A stretch of DNA of 34,357 bases, from positions 1-34,357 of the forward strand of contig NZ_JADEWT010000068.1 of assembly GCF_015207505.1 (NCBI RefSeq), written 5' to 3'. The DNA comes from Tychonema sp. LEGE 06208 (GTDB lineage: Bacteria > Cyanobacteriota > Cyanobacteriia > Cyanobacteriales > Microcoleaceae). The translations under genes and the position numbers were made by a program. A model generated the notes under the pieces. The model did not search any database, was not told the origin of the DNA, and saw nothing but the letters and a program-made list of their open reading frames with translations. How positions within the stretch are numbered: position 1 is the stretch's first letter; every line of letters starts with the position of its first letter. Below, in pieces: positions 16,913-25,861 of this stretch.

Positions 16913-17476
16913 ATGGTTGCTTTACCCGATCGCCCATTGATGAGCGCAGAAGAATACCTAGCTTGGGAACCCACCCAAGAAGAACGCTACGAGTATTGGG
17001 ATGGCGAAGTTGTGCCCATGACCGGCGGCACCCGCGATCACAATCGAATTACCTTCAACTTCTCGAAACTCCTGGATGATGCCCTTGTCGATCGCCCTTG
17101 CGAGATGTACATGACGGATGTAAAAGCGCAAGTAGAACGAGGGCAAAAATATTTTTATCCTGATGTTATGGTAACTTGCGACGATCGCGATAACGATCCG
17201 CAATTAGTGCAATTTCCTTCCTTGATTGTCGAAGTTTTATCACCTTCCACAGAAGCAGCGGATCGCGGCACCAAATTTGCTAAATACCGCCAATTTCCAA
17301 CGCTGCAAGAGTATGTTTTAGTGCAAGTTCAACAGCCCGGAGTAGAACTGTTTCGACGCAATCAACAGAGTCAGTGGGTGCTGTCAGAATATGGTTTGGG
17401 CGATTCTTTGCTACTTGAATCGGTGGGTGTGGAAATTGCGATCGCAGATTTATACCGCCAAGTACAATTTTCTTAG
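16913..17476 (+). CDS. Uma2 (DUF820) family endonuclease-fold protein
   Basis: 187 residues with the restriction-endonuclease-like core of the Uma2 family, which is greatly expanded in cyanobacteria and of largely unknown function. Signatures: MSAEEYLAWEP, ERYEYWDGEVVPMTGGT with H43 following, FYPDVMVTC (D84), LIVEVLSPST (E107) and DRGTKFAKYRQFPTLQEYVLV (K124). The acidic residues and Lys needed for a metal-dependent nuclease centre are present, so it looks intact. It starts at the ATG at 16913; a TTATCC-rich, HIP1-containing region precedes it. It converges with the giant kinase gene. Confidence 0.88.
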   Translation: MVALPDRPLMSAEEYLAWEPTQEERYEYWDGEVVPMTGGTRDHNRITFNFSKLLDDALVDRPCEMYMTDVKAQVERGQKYFYPDVMVTCDDRDNDPQLVQFPSLIVEVLSPSTEAADRGTKFAKYRQFPTLQEYVLVQVQQPGVELFRRNQQSQWVLSEYGLGDSLLLESVGVEIAIADLYRQVQFS

Positions 17477-17507
17477 CCTCCCAAAGGCGGACATTGTTTG
17501 TGTAGAC

Positions 17508-17521
17508 GCGGTTTCAACCGC
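17508..17521. terminator. Palindromic hairpin between convergent genes
   Basis: GCGGTT, TC, AACCGC: a perfect 6-bp stem in the 73-base gap between the Uma2 and giant kinase stop codons. No T-tract on either strand; it also resembles a common cyanobacterial dispersed repeat. Confidence 0.35.
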
Positions 17522-17549
17522 CGGATATTCGCCCAATATTCGCTATTTC

Positions 17550-20500
17550 TTACAAAACTTGCCGCGGGGCGATCGGAATCTCAATCACAAACTCCGTACC
17601 CTCTCCCGGTGCAGAAACGCAAGTCAAATTTCCGCCGTGGGAACTAACAACAATCGAGTGAGAAATCGACAACCCCAAACCAGTCCCAGAACCCACCGGT
17701 TTAGTTGTAAAAAACGGATCGAATATCTTGTGCAGCACCTCAGTGCTCATCCCCGGCCCGCTGTCAGCAATTCTAATTATCGCCGAATTCCTGTCTGTCA
17801 GCTCCGTAGAAATTGTAATATTCGGCTGTTTTTGAGAGCTTTCCGGGCAATCTCTTGCCAAAAGCAGCGCATCAATCGCATTGGTCAAAAGATTCATAAA
17901 TACCTGATTCAACTGCGACGCATAACAAGTAATTAACGGCAGTTGGCTATAATTTTTAATCACCTCAATTCCCAAACGTCCGCCCTCTTTCCTCAAGCGC
18001 GGTTGCAGCAGCATCACCGTACTGTCAATACCTTCATGGATATCAACCGACTTCATTTGCGCTTCGTCGAGGCGCGAAAAATTCCGCAAGCTCAACACAA
18101 TATCTCGGATTCTTTCCGCTCCAACTTTCATCGAATCCAGCAGTTTTTGCAAATCTTCGCTCAAAAATTCCAGTTCAATTGTTTCTATTTCCTCTAGAAT
18201 TTCATCAACAGGTTCTGGATAGTTTTGCTGATAAAGCTCGATCAATTTCAGCAAATCTTTTACGTATTCGCTAGCCGGATTGAGATTGCCGTAGATGAAA
18301 CTTACAGGATTATTAATTTCGTGAGCGACACCAGCCACCATTTGCCCCAAGCTAGACATCTTTTCAGTTTGAATTAATTGAGCTTGAGTGAGTTTTAGTT
18401 CGCGCAAAGTTTGTTCTAAACGCTCGTTTTTTTCATTCAATTCCTGCGTCCGCTCTTGCACTTTCTGCTCCACCGAATTGTAAAGCAGAGCATTGTCTAA
18501 AGAAATTGCAACTTGGGAAGAAAGCAACCTTAAAACTTCTAATCTGTGGGCATTAAATGCTCCGATTGTTAAGTTGTTTTCTAAATAAAGAATGCCGATT
18601 AATTTGCGTTGATTGACTATCGGCGTACACAAAAGAGATTTGAGCTGGTGTTTTACCACATAAGGATCTGCCGTAAATCGCCCCTCAGCCGTCGCATTGC
18701 TCAACACCACGTCCGAGCGAGTCCTTTCCACAAAATTAATCACCGTCACAGGTAAATCCTGACATTCTTCAACAGGCGTAAATTGCAGCACCGCTACATC
18801 TTCAGCAATTACTGACGCTTGAGCTGAAATTAACAATTTTTCATCTCTCACCAAAATCAAAAAACCGGATTGTGCGCCCGCGTTTTCCAGTGATATCCTC
18901 ATCAAAGAAGCCAGCAATTTGTCTAAAACAATTTCGCTGGAAATCGCTAGAGATGCTTTCATTACACTTGCTAAATCTAGCACTCTCGCATCGCTGCCAG
19001 TAGAAGTATGAATAGTTGTTGTAGTTGGATTGTTGTTAAAACTTCCGTGCAGCGGGGTCATTTCTCGCAACTGCGGATACTTTTGTTCTAAATCTTCAAC
19101 TTTGCGGACAGCGCCCCAGCGCAAGTAGCACGAGTGAGCTTCGCGCAAGTGGATTTTGGCATATTGATATTTACCTTTACTCAACCAAAATTTGGCTGCT
19201 AGTTCGTTAGCGAGGGCTTCATTTTGGATAAACTCGTTGTCTTGAGCTAAATTTATCGCGAAATCGTAAAGCTCTACAGCTTCTGAGTCTTTTTTGGTAA
19301 TTCTAGCTATTTCTGCTTGTACTAAAAGGTACTTGTGCAGAAAGTTTTCGCGACAGTTGTCCGCCCAAATCTTCATCTGTTTTTGATTGGCTTCTAACCT
19401 TTTTAGGTATTGTTTTTGCTGGTCTTTTGGAACAGTGGGAAAAACTGCTGCTAAAACTAGAGAAAAGAAAAAATTCCATTCGGTAGCGGGTATTGCTGCA
19501 GTAATAAAAGATAGCTGCTTTTCTACTTCCAAAGCTAGTTGCAGCGCTTCGTTGAAGTTTCCGTACCAGTACATTACCTGACATTTGCGAATCTGATAAA
19601 GGCACAGCGAGTACAAATTTTGATGAGCTAGACAGTTTTGTACATATTCAGCTTCGCTGATATCTTCGCTCTCAAATACAAACTTTTCAGAAGTGAGTTG
19701 GCTCAAGTTGCGGAGAATCAACTCTGCCCCTAATAATATGTCGGTAACAAGTTGATTTTTGGTTTTTTGGCTGAATAGCAAATACCTGCTGGTGTCTGCT
19801 AGCATGAGGGATATTTCTTTCCCTTGAAAAAAGTAGTTGGCTATGCGGTTGGAGAGAATATAACCCGCGTATTCTAAATCTCCTGATTCTAAGGCAGCTT
19901 GATATCCTTCATTGCTGATGGCGTGGCAATCTTTGATATGGTTGAACCAGTAATAAAAAATACTAACTAAGGAGGAACAAGCTCTGCATTTCAAGCCGAT
20001 ATTTCCAGATTTTTCGCTCAAATTTAGGGACAACATGGCAAATTGATAAGCTGCTTTGTAATCTCCATAAACAGCGTTTAAGAACATACCGTAGCCCGCG
20101 TAACAGAGAGATGCTTCGGGAACTAAACCGTAGGTGAGAGAGAGATTGACTCCTTTTAAGACGCTGACTTTCCACAAGTCGGGATTTTTGAGGTAAGCTG
20201 ATGTTAATAAGTTTGTGATTAATTTGACGGCAACTTTTTTGTCTAGTACCGTCATTTCTGGTGCGTCAATTAAGGAAGAGATGTCTTTACCTGCTAAAAG
20301 TTTTTTGGCTGTTGCTGATTCTTCGGAGATGACTTTTTGCAGCCCGTCTAGCGGTAAGTCAATTCCCAGCAAGTTCAAAGCTTGGATTCCGGCTTTAACG
20401 GCTTCTTCGTACTTGGCGCGGAGGGTGTACTGCACAATCAGCAGGTTGTAAATTTCTACCTTTTCTAAGGGCGATCGCGCTTTTTGCAAAGTTATGTTAA

Positions 20501-23063
20501 TAAATTCTTCTGAATGCTCGAAATAGCCGTTTAGATACTCAACATTTGCGCGCTCCATGTGCAGAGCAAAGGCTAAGTCGTAGTAAAAATCCCAAATATC
20601 GGCCGTCAAACCGTCCATACCAGCAGTCAAATACTCCAAAGCCGCAACATAAGCCGTGGCATCTTTAGCTCGGCGGGCGGCGTCTAAATTCAGGGTTGCT
20701 AGTTCAATTAATTCTCGCTCGTCTCTAATTAGCGATCGAGCTACATTCAAGTGATCGACTAATTCAAAAATTCTGTCAGCGCGATACTCAGCCGGAGTGT
20801 TTTCGAGGATTTGCCTGCCTATTTTCAGGTGAACTGCCTTTTTTTCCGAGTCGTCGATCAGAGCGTAAGCTGCTTGTTGTACGCGATCGTGCAAAAACTT
20901 ATAATTCAGAATCAACAGCGGAAACAGCACATAATCTAAGGACTTGCTTTCCAATTCCGAAGTTGGCAAAATCAGTCCCGACTTAATCGCCGGCAGTAAG
21001 TGCGAAAAAGTTTCCGACGCTTCTTTTTCATTAATTAAAGAAAGAGTATTTAAATCAAATTCGTTGCCCAAACAAGCCACTAAACGCAAAACTTGCTGCG
21101 TTTGCAACGGCAGTTTTCTCAACTTCTGCACCATCAAATCTACAACATTGTCAGTGATAGCGCACTGCTCAATTTGAGTCATATTCCAATGCCAGCCGCC
21201 CTTGCTCCCCGACTGAGGCGGATGAAAAACTAGCAGGTTTTCTTGATACAATGTTTGCAGAAATTGATTAACAAAAAAAGGATTACCATCTGTTTTGTTG
21301 ACAACCAGTTCAGCTAAAGGTTTGACAGATTCGCGATCGCTGTGCAAAGTTTCGGCAATCAAATCAGTGATATTTTCGACCCCCAGCGGCGACAAAGCAA
21401 TCTCATTAATGATGGCTTCCTGATTTCGCAGCGTCTCCACAGTCATCATTAAAGGATGAGTGGGACTGACTTCATTATCCCGATAAGCGCCGATTAAAAA
21501 CAGATATTGTGTCGCTTCATCTGTCATCATCAATTCGATCAGCTTGAGAGTCGCAGAATCTGCCCACTGCAAATCGTCGAGAAAAATCACCAGCGGATGT
21601 TCGGGCTGACAAAATACGCGAATGAAATTTTGAAATACTAAATTAAAGCGGTTAAGAGATTCTGTAGACCCCAATTCAGCGACAGGAGATTGAGCTCCGA
21701 CAATTAGTTCAATTTCGGGAAGTATATCAATAATAATTTGCCCGTTTTGACCGAAAGAAGTGCGGAGTTTTTCGCGCCAAACTGCCAATTGAGCTTCGCT
21801 TTCAGTTAATAGTTGCCGCACTAACTCCGAAAAAGCGCTGACAACTGCAGAGTAAGGAATAGTCCGTTTGTACTGGTCAAACTTTCCCCAAATAAAATAA
21901 CCGCGCCTGCGGGTAATGGATTTGTCTAAAATCTTCACCATTGCAGATTTGCCAATGCCCGAATAACCAGCAATCAGCATCATCTCGCTGCGGGATTTAT
22001 GCTGTCCTCTCGCCAGCACTGACAGAGCGCTTTCTTTTTTCGATTTGAGTTCTTTCTTGATGACAGAAATTTGCGATTGTTCGAGGCGGTAGGCTCGATT
22101 ATTTGTGGCGGCTACCCGTTCAAAAGCTGCTAAAAGAGTTTCAACTTCTCGCTGTCTGCCGTAAAGTTTTTGAGGAATTTTAAATTTGTCTGAAATATCT
22201 TGGTGTCCGAGAGCAAACTCGGTAATAATTCCAGATGTTTGCAACTGAAACAAACAAGCTTCCAAATCTGCTTTGAGCCCCCAAGCACTTTGATAGCGAT
22301 CCTCAGCGGTTTTCGCTAACAATTTCATGAGAATATCTGAAATAGCTTTAGGAATTTCTAGTGCAATTTCAGCGATCGGTACTGGCTGTTTGGCGATGTG
22401 ACAGTGAACTAACTCCATCGGATCGGTAGTGGGAAAAGGGAGCTGTCCCGATAGGATTTCATAGAAGGTAACGCCTAGGGAATAAAAGTCTGTACGGTAA
22501 TCAATTACGCGGTTCATTCTGCCAGTTTGTTCCGGCGACATATAAGCTAAAGTGCCTTCTAAAAAATTAGGATCTTTATTGGGAAAGTCTTCTAGATTGG
22601 ATGCAGTTGAGATACTAAAATCTATAAGTTTAACTTGTCCGGTAGCTGGATTGAAAACTATATTAGAGGGGTTAATATCTTTATGAATTACATTGCGGGC
22701 GTGAATTTCTCCCAAGGTTTCAGCAACTTTGATGGCTGCGGTCAAAAATCCTAAAGTTGTAAATTTTTGAGAAGCCATGAAAATCCTCAAAGATTCGCCG
22801 CCAAAATCTTCTAAAATCATTGCCAGACTATTTCTAACCTGCTGCAATTTGTATACTTTAACAACTCCTTCCAGGAGGTTTAAATTGGCGGTAATCTCAT
22901 ATTCGCGCTTGTATCTATTGAGTTCTTCGGGAGTCGGATAGTCTTCTTTGATCAGTTTGATAATAACGGGTTGGTTGTCTTGCTCGTTGCGGCCGCGGTA
23001 AACCAGGGAAGTGCTGCTTTCATAAATGAGAGCGAGAACTGCAACGCCGGGAATTGCCATCAT
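17550..23063 (-). CDS. Giant Ser/Thr kinase - AAA/NACHT-like ATPase - GAF - histidine kinase
   Basis: 1837-residue cytoplasmic multi-kinase of the type expanded in filamentous cyanobacteria. Residues 1-270 are a Hanks-type kinase domain with the catalytic loop HKDINPSN (127-134) and DFS instead of DFG at 148-150, then TLAYMSPEQTGRMN. From ~300 an ATPase module follows (YGRQREVETLL) with Walker A GYSGIGKS (366-373) and Walker B VIFLDDLQW (492-500). About 800 residues of TPR-like helices come next. A GAF domain spans about 1370-1520 (GAQSGFLILVRDE), then a coiled coil and a HisKA/HATPase pair: phospho-acceptor His ~1581 in GVAHEINNP, N box NLLTNAIDAL, DSGPGMS, and GSGTGLGLSIS. Both kinases look intact apart from DFS. 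No response regulator is nearby. ATG at 23063 with GAGAG upstream. Input unknown. Confidence 0.95.
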   Translation of the reverse strand: MMAIPGVAVLALIYESSTSLVYRGRNEQDNQPVIIKLIKEDYPTPEELNRYKREYEITANLNLLEGVVKVYKLQQVRNSLAMILEDFGGESLRIFMASQKFTTLGFLTAAIKVAETLGEIHARNVIHKDINPSNIVFNPATGQVKLIDFSISTASNLEDFPNKDPNFLEGTLAYMSPEQTGRMNRVIDYRTDFYSLGVTFYEILSGQLPFPTTDPMELVHCHIAKQPVPIAEIALEIPKAISDILMKLLAKTAEDRYQSAWGLKADLEACLFQLQTSGIITEFALGHQDISDKFKIPQKLYGRQREVETLLAAFERVAATNNRAYRLEQSQISVIKKELKSKKESALSVLARGQHKSRSEMMLIAGYSGIGKSAMVKILDKSITRRRGYFIWGKFDQYKRTIPYSAVVSAFSELVRQLLTESEAQLAVWREKLRTSFGQNGQIIIDILPEIELIVGAQSPVAELGSTESLNRFNLVFQNFIRVFCQPEHPLVIFLDDLQWADSATLKLIELMMTDEATQYLFLIGAYRDNEVSPTHPLMMTVETLRNQEAIINEIALSPLGVENITDLIAETLHSDRESVKPLAELVVNKTDGNPFFVNQFLQTLYQENLLVFHPPQSGSKGGWHWNMTQIEQCAITDNVVDLMVQKLRKLPLQTQQVLRLVACLGNEFDLNTLSLINEKEASETFSHLLPAIKSGLILPTSELESKSLDYVLFPLLILNYKFLHDRVQQAAYALIDDSEKKAVHLKIGRQILENTPAEYRADRIFELVDHLNVARSLIRDERELIELATLNLDAARRAKDATAYVAALEYLTAGMDGLTADIWDFYYDLAFALHMERANVEYLNGYFEHSEEFINITLQKARSPLEKVEIYNLLIVQYTLRAKYEEAVKAGIQALNLLGIDLPLDGLQKVISEESATAKKLLAGKDISSLIDAPEMTVLDKKVAVKLITNLLTSAYLKNPDLWKVSVLKGVNLSLTYGLVPEASLCYAGYGMFLNAVYGDYKAAYQFAMLSLNLSEKSGNIGLKCRACSSLVSIFYYWFNHIKDCHAISNEGYQAALESGDLEYAGYILSNRIANYFFQGKEISLMLADTSRYLLFSQKTKNQLVTDILLGAELILRNLSQLTSEKFVFESEDISEAEYVQNCLAHQNLYSLCLYQIRKCQVMYWYGNFNEALQLALEVEKQLSFITAAIPATEWNFFFSLVLAAVFPTVPKDQQKQYLKRLEANQKQMKIWADNCRENFLHKYLLVQAEIARITKKDSEAVELYDFAINLAQDNEFIQNEALANELAAKFWLSKGKYQYAKIHLREAHSCYLRWGAVRKVEDLEQKYPQLREMTPLHGSFNNNPTTTTIHTSTGSDARVLDLASVMKASLAISSEIVLDKLLASLMRISLENAGAQSGFLILVRDEKLLISAQASVIAEDVAVLQFTPVEECQDLPVTVINFVERTRSDVVLSNATAEGRFTADPYVVKHQLKSLLCTPIVNQRKLIGILYLENNLTIGAFNAHRLEVLRLLSSQVAISLDNALLYNSVEQKVQERTQELNEKNERLEQTLRELKLTQAQLIQTEKMSSLGQMVAGVAHEINNPVSFIYGNLNPASEYVKDLLKLIELYQQNYPEPVDEILEEIETIELEFLSEDLQKLLDSMKVGAERIRDIVLSLRNFSRLDEAQMKSVDIHEGIDSTVMLLQPRLRKEGGRLGIEVIKNYSQLPLITCYASQLNQVFMNLLTNAIDALLLARDCPESSQKQPNITISTELTDRNSAIIRIADSGPGMSTEVLHKIFDPFFTTKPVGSGTGLGLSISHSIVVSSHGGNLTCVSAPGEGTEFVIEIPIAPRQVL

Positions 23064-23235
23064 AGTTGGGTTCTCTCAAATTAGGTGTGCTTGGTTAATA
23101 TTACAGGACTTACGCACGGCGGGCTAGAAACCCGATTTTTTCGTTGCTAGTCGTTGACAAACCCCAGATTTTTTCCTATAAACCAGGGTTTTTTCTTGAC
23201 ATACTCCCCTGCTATCAGGCGAGGGGATTCTAAGC

Positions 23236-24360
23236 TCAAACAGCAATTGCAGGCGTAGCCTGTCTAACATCACCTAACTTAACGGTTGATGCCCCAACCG
23301 CACAAATATTTATCGCGGCGTTCTCGTCTCTGTTGTTCACCCTTTGGCAGGACGGACAGCGCCATTCACGAACCGACAGATCCAACTCTTTCAGAACTTG
23401 TCCACAGTGGGAACAAGTTTTACTAGATGGATACCAACGGTCGATGAAAACTACTTGTTTTCCTTTCTTTTTGGCTACCCATTCGAGAATTTGGAGAAAT
23501 TCGCCAAATGCAAGGTCTGAGATTTTACGTCCCCAGAGTCGTTGCATTCCTTTTAGATTCAAAGTCTCAAAGCACAGCACGTCAAACTTATCAGTTAATT
23601 CGTGAGCCAATTTCCAGAACCAATCAGATCGACGATTTGCTATGCCCTCGTGTCTGCGAACTAGATTAAGTCTTGCTCTTTCTCGGTTCGCTGAGCCTTT
23701 CCGTTTTTTGGAATGCTGACGATTTGCTTTCTTGATAGCACTGAGGGACTGTTTCAGAAATTGCGGCGATTCAATTTTTGTTCCATCTGAGCAGGTGAGA
23801 AACGTTTTTAAGCCGAAATCAAAGCCAGCGATTCTACTCGTCTCGACTTTGGTTTCAGGCTCTCCAACGCTGTCAACGACCACAACCATGAACAACTCTC
23901 CTAATGTCGTGCGTTTGATGGTTAACGTCTTAACTTTGCCTTCTATCTCTCTGGAATTCCAATACTGATAAACGCGATTCCCAATTTTAATTCGATTGCT
24001 ACCTAAAATTTTGTAGCCAGCTTGCTTGAGAGTAAATGATTTGTATCTGCGAACTTTCTTGAAGCCAGGTGGTCTAACTCCTTTCTTGTGATGTTTAAAG
24101 AACAGTTGGTAGGCTTTCTCAATGCGTTGACAGATATCCTGCACAGCCTGAGATCCAACCTGTTGCCAAAATACTTTACGCTTTCTGAGTTGAGCGACAT
24201 GACTTTGAAGCTTGCTGCAATTCAAGTGCTTGTTCCACATCCGGTAGTACCGTCTGTGAAGTGCGATGCAATGGTTATAAATCACCCCAGCAGCATTAAT
24301 GCTTCGCTTGAGGTGTTTATTCCACTTGCTTTGATATAGCTTGAACTTCAATGTTTTCAT
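23236..24360 (-). CDS. tnpB: TnpB RNA-guided nuclease (OrfB, IS200/IS605 family)
   Basis: TnpB proteins are RNA-guided DNA nucleases, ancestors of Cas12, that use a guide RNA made from the end of their own element. The 374-residue product starts at the ATG at 24360 (MKTLKFKLYQ); a longer open frame upstream overlaps the divergent gene and is not coding-like. The RuvC centre is complete: D181 in GFDFGLKTF, E265 in CFETLNLKGM and D345 in NNRDENAAINI. The zinc ribbon between has C316, C319, C335 and C338 (CSHC, CPSC). N-terminal recognition part is basic and complete, so the enzyme looks intact. The C-terminal ~25 residues continue into the likely guide RNA region. Confidence 0.93.
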   Translation of the reverse strand: MKTLKFKLYQSKWNKHLKRSINAAGVIYNHCIALHRRYYRMWNKHLNCSKLQSHVAQLRKRKVFWQQVGSQAVQDICQRIEKAYQLFFKHHKKGVRPPGFKKVRRYKSFTLKQAGYKILGSNRIKIGNRVYQYWNSREIEGKVKTLTIKRTTLGELFMVVVVDSVGEPETKVETSRIAGFDFGLKTFLTCSDGTKIESPQFLKQSLSAIKKANRQHSKKRKGSANRERARLNLVRRHEGIANRRSDWFWKLAHELTDKFDVLCFETLNLKGMQRLWGRKISDLAFGEFLQILEWVAKKKGKQVVFIDRWYPSSKTCSHCGQVLKELDLSVREWRCPSCQRVNNRDENAAINICAVGASTVKLGDVRQATPAIAV

Positions 24361-24401
24361 GCTAATTATGATACCATAATGGATAGCAATTGGGTAGCCA
24401 A

Positions 24402-24542
24402 ATGATGAAGCAAAGATTAAGTATTCGCATTGCCGTGAGTCGCTTAGAGAAGTTACGGAGAATTGCCAAACAGAAAGAAAAAACAATGACCCAACTTGTA
24501 GAGGACTGGATTGATAAGTTTAAAGAGGAAAAGCCGTCCTAA
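24402..24542 (+). CDS. 46-residue ribbon-helix-helix protein, divergent from tnpB
   Basis: A short gene diverging from tnpB with only 41 bases between the start codons. The product MMKQRLSIRIAVSRLEKL continues with RRIAKQKEKTMTQLVEDWI and a basic tail: one N-terminal strand (RLSIRI) followed by two helices, the exact plan of CopG/Arc-type ribbon-helix-helix DNA-binding proteins, which dimerise and bind the major groove with the strand. The TAA lies in the terminal hairpin of the element, so the gene belongs to it. A role as repressor of tnpB or of its own promoter is inferred from the shared upstream region. A TTG at 24390 is an alternative start. No clear Shine-Dalgarno sequence. Confidence 0.7.
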   Translation: MMKQRLSIRIAVSRLEKLRRIAKQKEKTMTQLVEDWIDKFKEEKPS

Positions 24543-24766
24543 AAGGACGGGGCTTTAGACCCAATTTCTTGGTAAATCCTATGTTATTCTTCATTATCGC
24601 TTAAGAGCTATCTTTTGGGGTGTGTGGGAAGATCCGCCTTGACAGGAAAGAGCTGCTGCTTTCTAAAGCGCCCTGGGGCTTTCGTCACCTCAGCAGTTAG
24701 GTAAACAAAAGCACAAATAGAGAATTTGTGCAAGGATTTGATGTAAGGATCGATCGCACGGCTGAC

Positions 24767-24787
24767 AAAAAAACAATCTCACCTTTG
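24767..24787. repeat. 21-base direct repeat, copy 1
   Basis: AAAAAAACAATCTCA followed by CCTTTG. The second copy (24874-24894) differs at one base and is 107 bases further on. Confidence 0.7.
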
Positions 24788-24873
24788 CTTTGATAGTGCG
24801 ATCGCTTGTGAGACTCGCGATATCTGAAGCTCGCACTGCAAAAAAACGCTTTTTGCCAAAAGGAGACGATCCT

Positions 24874-24894
24874 AAAAAAACAATCTCAGCTTTG
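24874..24894. repeat. 21-base direct repeat, copy 2
   Basis: AAAAAAACAATCTCA followed by GCTTTG, 20 of 21 bases as in copy 1. Confidence 0.7.
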
Positions 24895-24981
24895 AGGAGA
24901 TTGCTTGAATTTAGCTTGTTTGTAGTGAAAATAGGCAAGTTATTACACCTCGCTCAAACCGCTTTTAGGTGCAACTTCTAA

Positions 24982-25428
24982 CTACGCTGGTTCATCTACG
25001 CGCTGGCTCGAATAATAACCTTTAATGTCGGAGTTAAAAAATCTGCCTGTAGAATCGGCATCTTGCAGAGATTCCCAAATTTCCGGTTCTACGTCGCTGT
25101 ATTGATAGACTGAGCCACTGCTAAATTCTATTTGTAAAACTTGCTCTTCTTCGTTGTATCCGATCGCTCTAGCCATTTGGGAATCTACGGAAATCATAGC
25201 AATTGGTTCGCCGCAGGGAGCAATTTCTGGTGATTCAATAGCGCCATTGAGTTCGGTGGAATCTGTATTGGCGATGAAATCAACCATTTGCAGGCCGTGC
25301 ATTGCAGCTTCGGGTGCGGCTATTTCGATAAATTCGACTTCTGCGCCGCGATCGATCAACAGTCCTAACTGGCCGTTAGAGTGACCGACAGCTAAGACGC
25401 TGCTCAAGTCAATTTTGGATAGTTTCAT
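24982..25428 (-). CDS. KTSC-domain protein
   Basis: 148 residues when started at the ATG at 25428 (MKLSKIDLSS); a TTG four codons upstream is possible. The N-terminal ~80 residues (VLAVGHSNGQLGLLIDRGAEVEFIEI) are not recognised. The C-terminal ~60 residues match the KTSC domain: DSQMARAIGYNEEEQVLQIEF, then SGSVYQYSDVEPEIWESL and STGRFFNSDIKGYY. KTSC is a small domain named after the C-terminus of some lysyl-tRNA synthetases; its biochemical role is unclear. The N-terminal part with GHSNGQLGLLID could be a second small beta domain. Initiation signal is weak. Divergent from chlB with ~430 bases between. Confidence 0.8.
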   Translation of the reverse strand: MKLSKIDLSSVLAVGHSNGQLGLLIDRGAEVEFIEIAAPEAAMHGLQMVDFIANTDSTELNGAIESPEIAPCGEPIAMISVDSQMARAIGYNEEEQVLQIEFSSGSVYQYSDVEPEIWESLQDADSTGRFFNSDIKGYYSSQRVDEPA

Positions 25429-25861
25429 GGGATTTGTCAAGAATTTGTTTTAGGTCAATATTTCCCCTAATTAAGCAAGTTTCGCGACAGAGGAAATAGT
25501 GGATTAATTAATAGTGTATTCGATGTTGTTTAAAAAGTCAATAATGCAGTTGGGCGAAAATTATTGTAGCAATTTAGGGGTCAGGTGCGGCTGGGGTATC
25601 CTAGGTTAATAAGATGTGTCCGGTTCTTAACGAAACTTGACAATACATTAAGAATTATTGCCATAAAACAAAGGTAAAATTGTGGGAAGGGCGAGTAAAA
25701 TCCCAGCCAGCAAAAGCGTTTGAGGATTTTTCTCATCTGTAAATCTTCAGAAAGTTATTATTTCTAAAGGATTCATCCGGTGAGAAAATCGGAAACAACC
25801 TTAAAATTTAGCAGTAATCGCCCGATCGGGCAAATCTCAACCAACATCAGGAAAAATACCT
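25429..25861. other. Divergent control region of the KTSC gene and chlB
   Basis: 433 bases without a supported gene. It contains TTGACA at 25637-25642 inside the inverted repeat TTCTTAA (25624-25630)/TTAAGAA (25648-25654). Confidence 0.5.
25624..25667 (+). promoter_or_regulatory. Possible chlB promoter with overlapping inverted repeat
   Basis: A perfect -35 box TTGACA (25637-25642) is followed after 19 bases by CATAAA (25662-25667), a poor -10 box. The -35 box sits between the arms TTCTTAA and TTAAGAA, a place where a regulator would block polymerase. Leader to chlB would be ~190 bases. Confidence 0.35.

Larger units (their letters stand above)
23195..24560 (-). mobile_element. TnpB-only IS200/IS605-type element
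   Basis: The element consists of tnpB, a short divergent gene at its left-end side, and terminal hairpins. At the tnpB 3' end a hairpin TCCCCT (23205-23210)/AGGGGA (23222-23227) lies next to CTTGACATACTCCCC, a word typical of such ends in cyanobacteria. At the other end AAAGCCGTCC (24530-24539) pairs with GGACGGGGCTTT (24545-24556) with a two-base bulge. No tnpA transposase is present, so the element depends on one in trans or is immobile. Exact ends are estimates to within some ten bases. Confidence 0.75.
24543..24981. other. Intergenic stretch right of the IS element
   Basis: About 440 bases. Two open frames here (minus strand 24690-24938, plus strand 24790-24981) lack family features and start signals. 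The main structure is a 21-base direct repeat (24767-24787 and 24874-24894). Confidence 0.5.

Noticed and set aside
24690..24981. Two overlapping open frames on opposite strands right of the IS element
   Set aside because: They contain the noncoding direct repeat, lack start signals and show no domain features.
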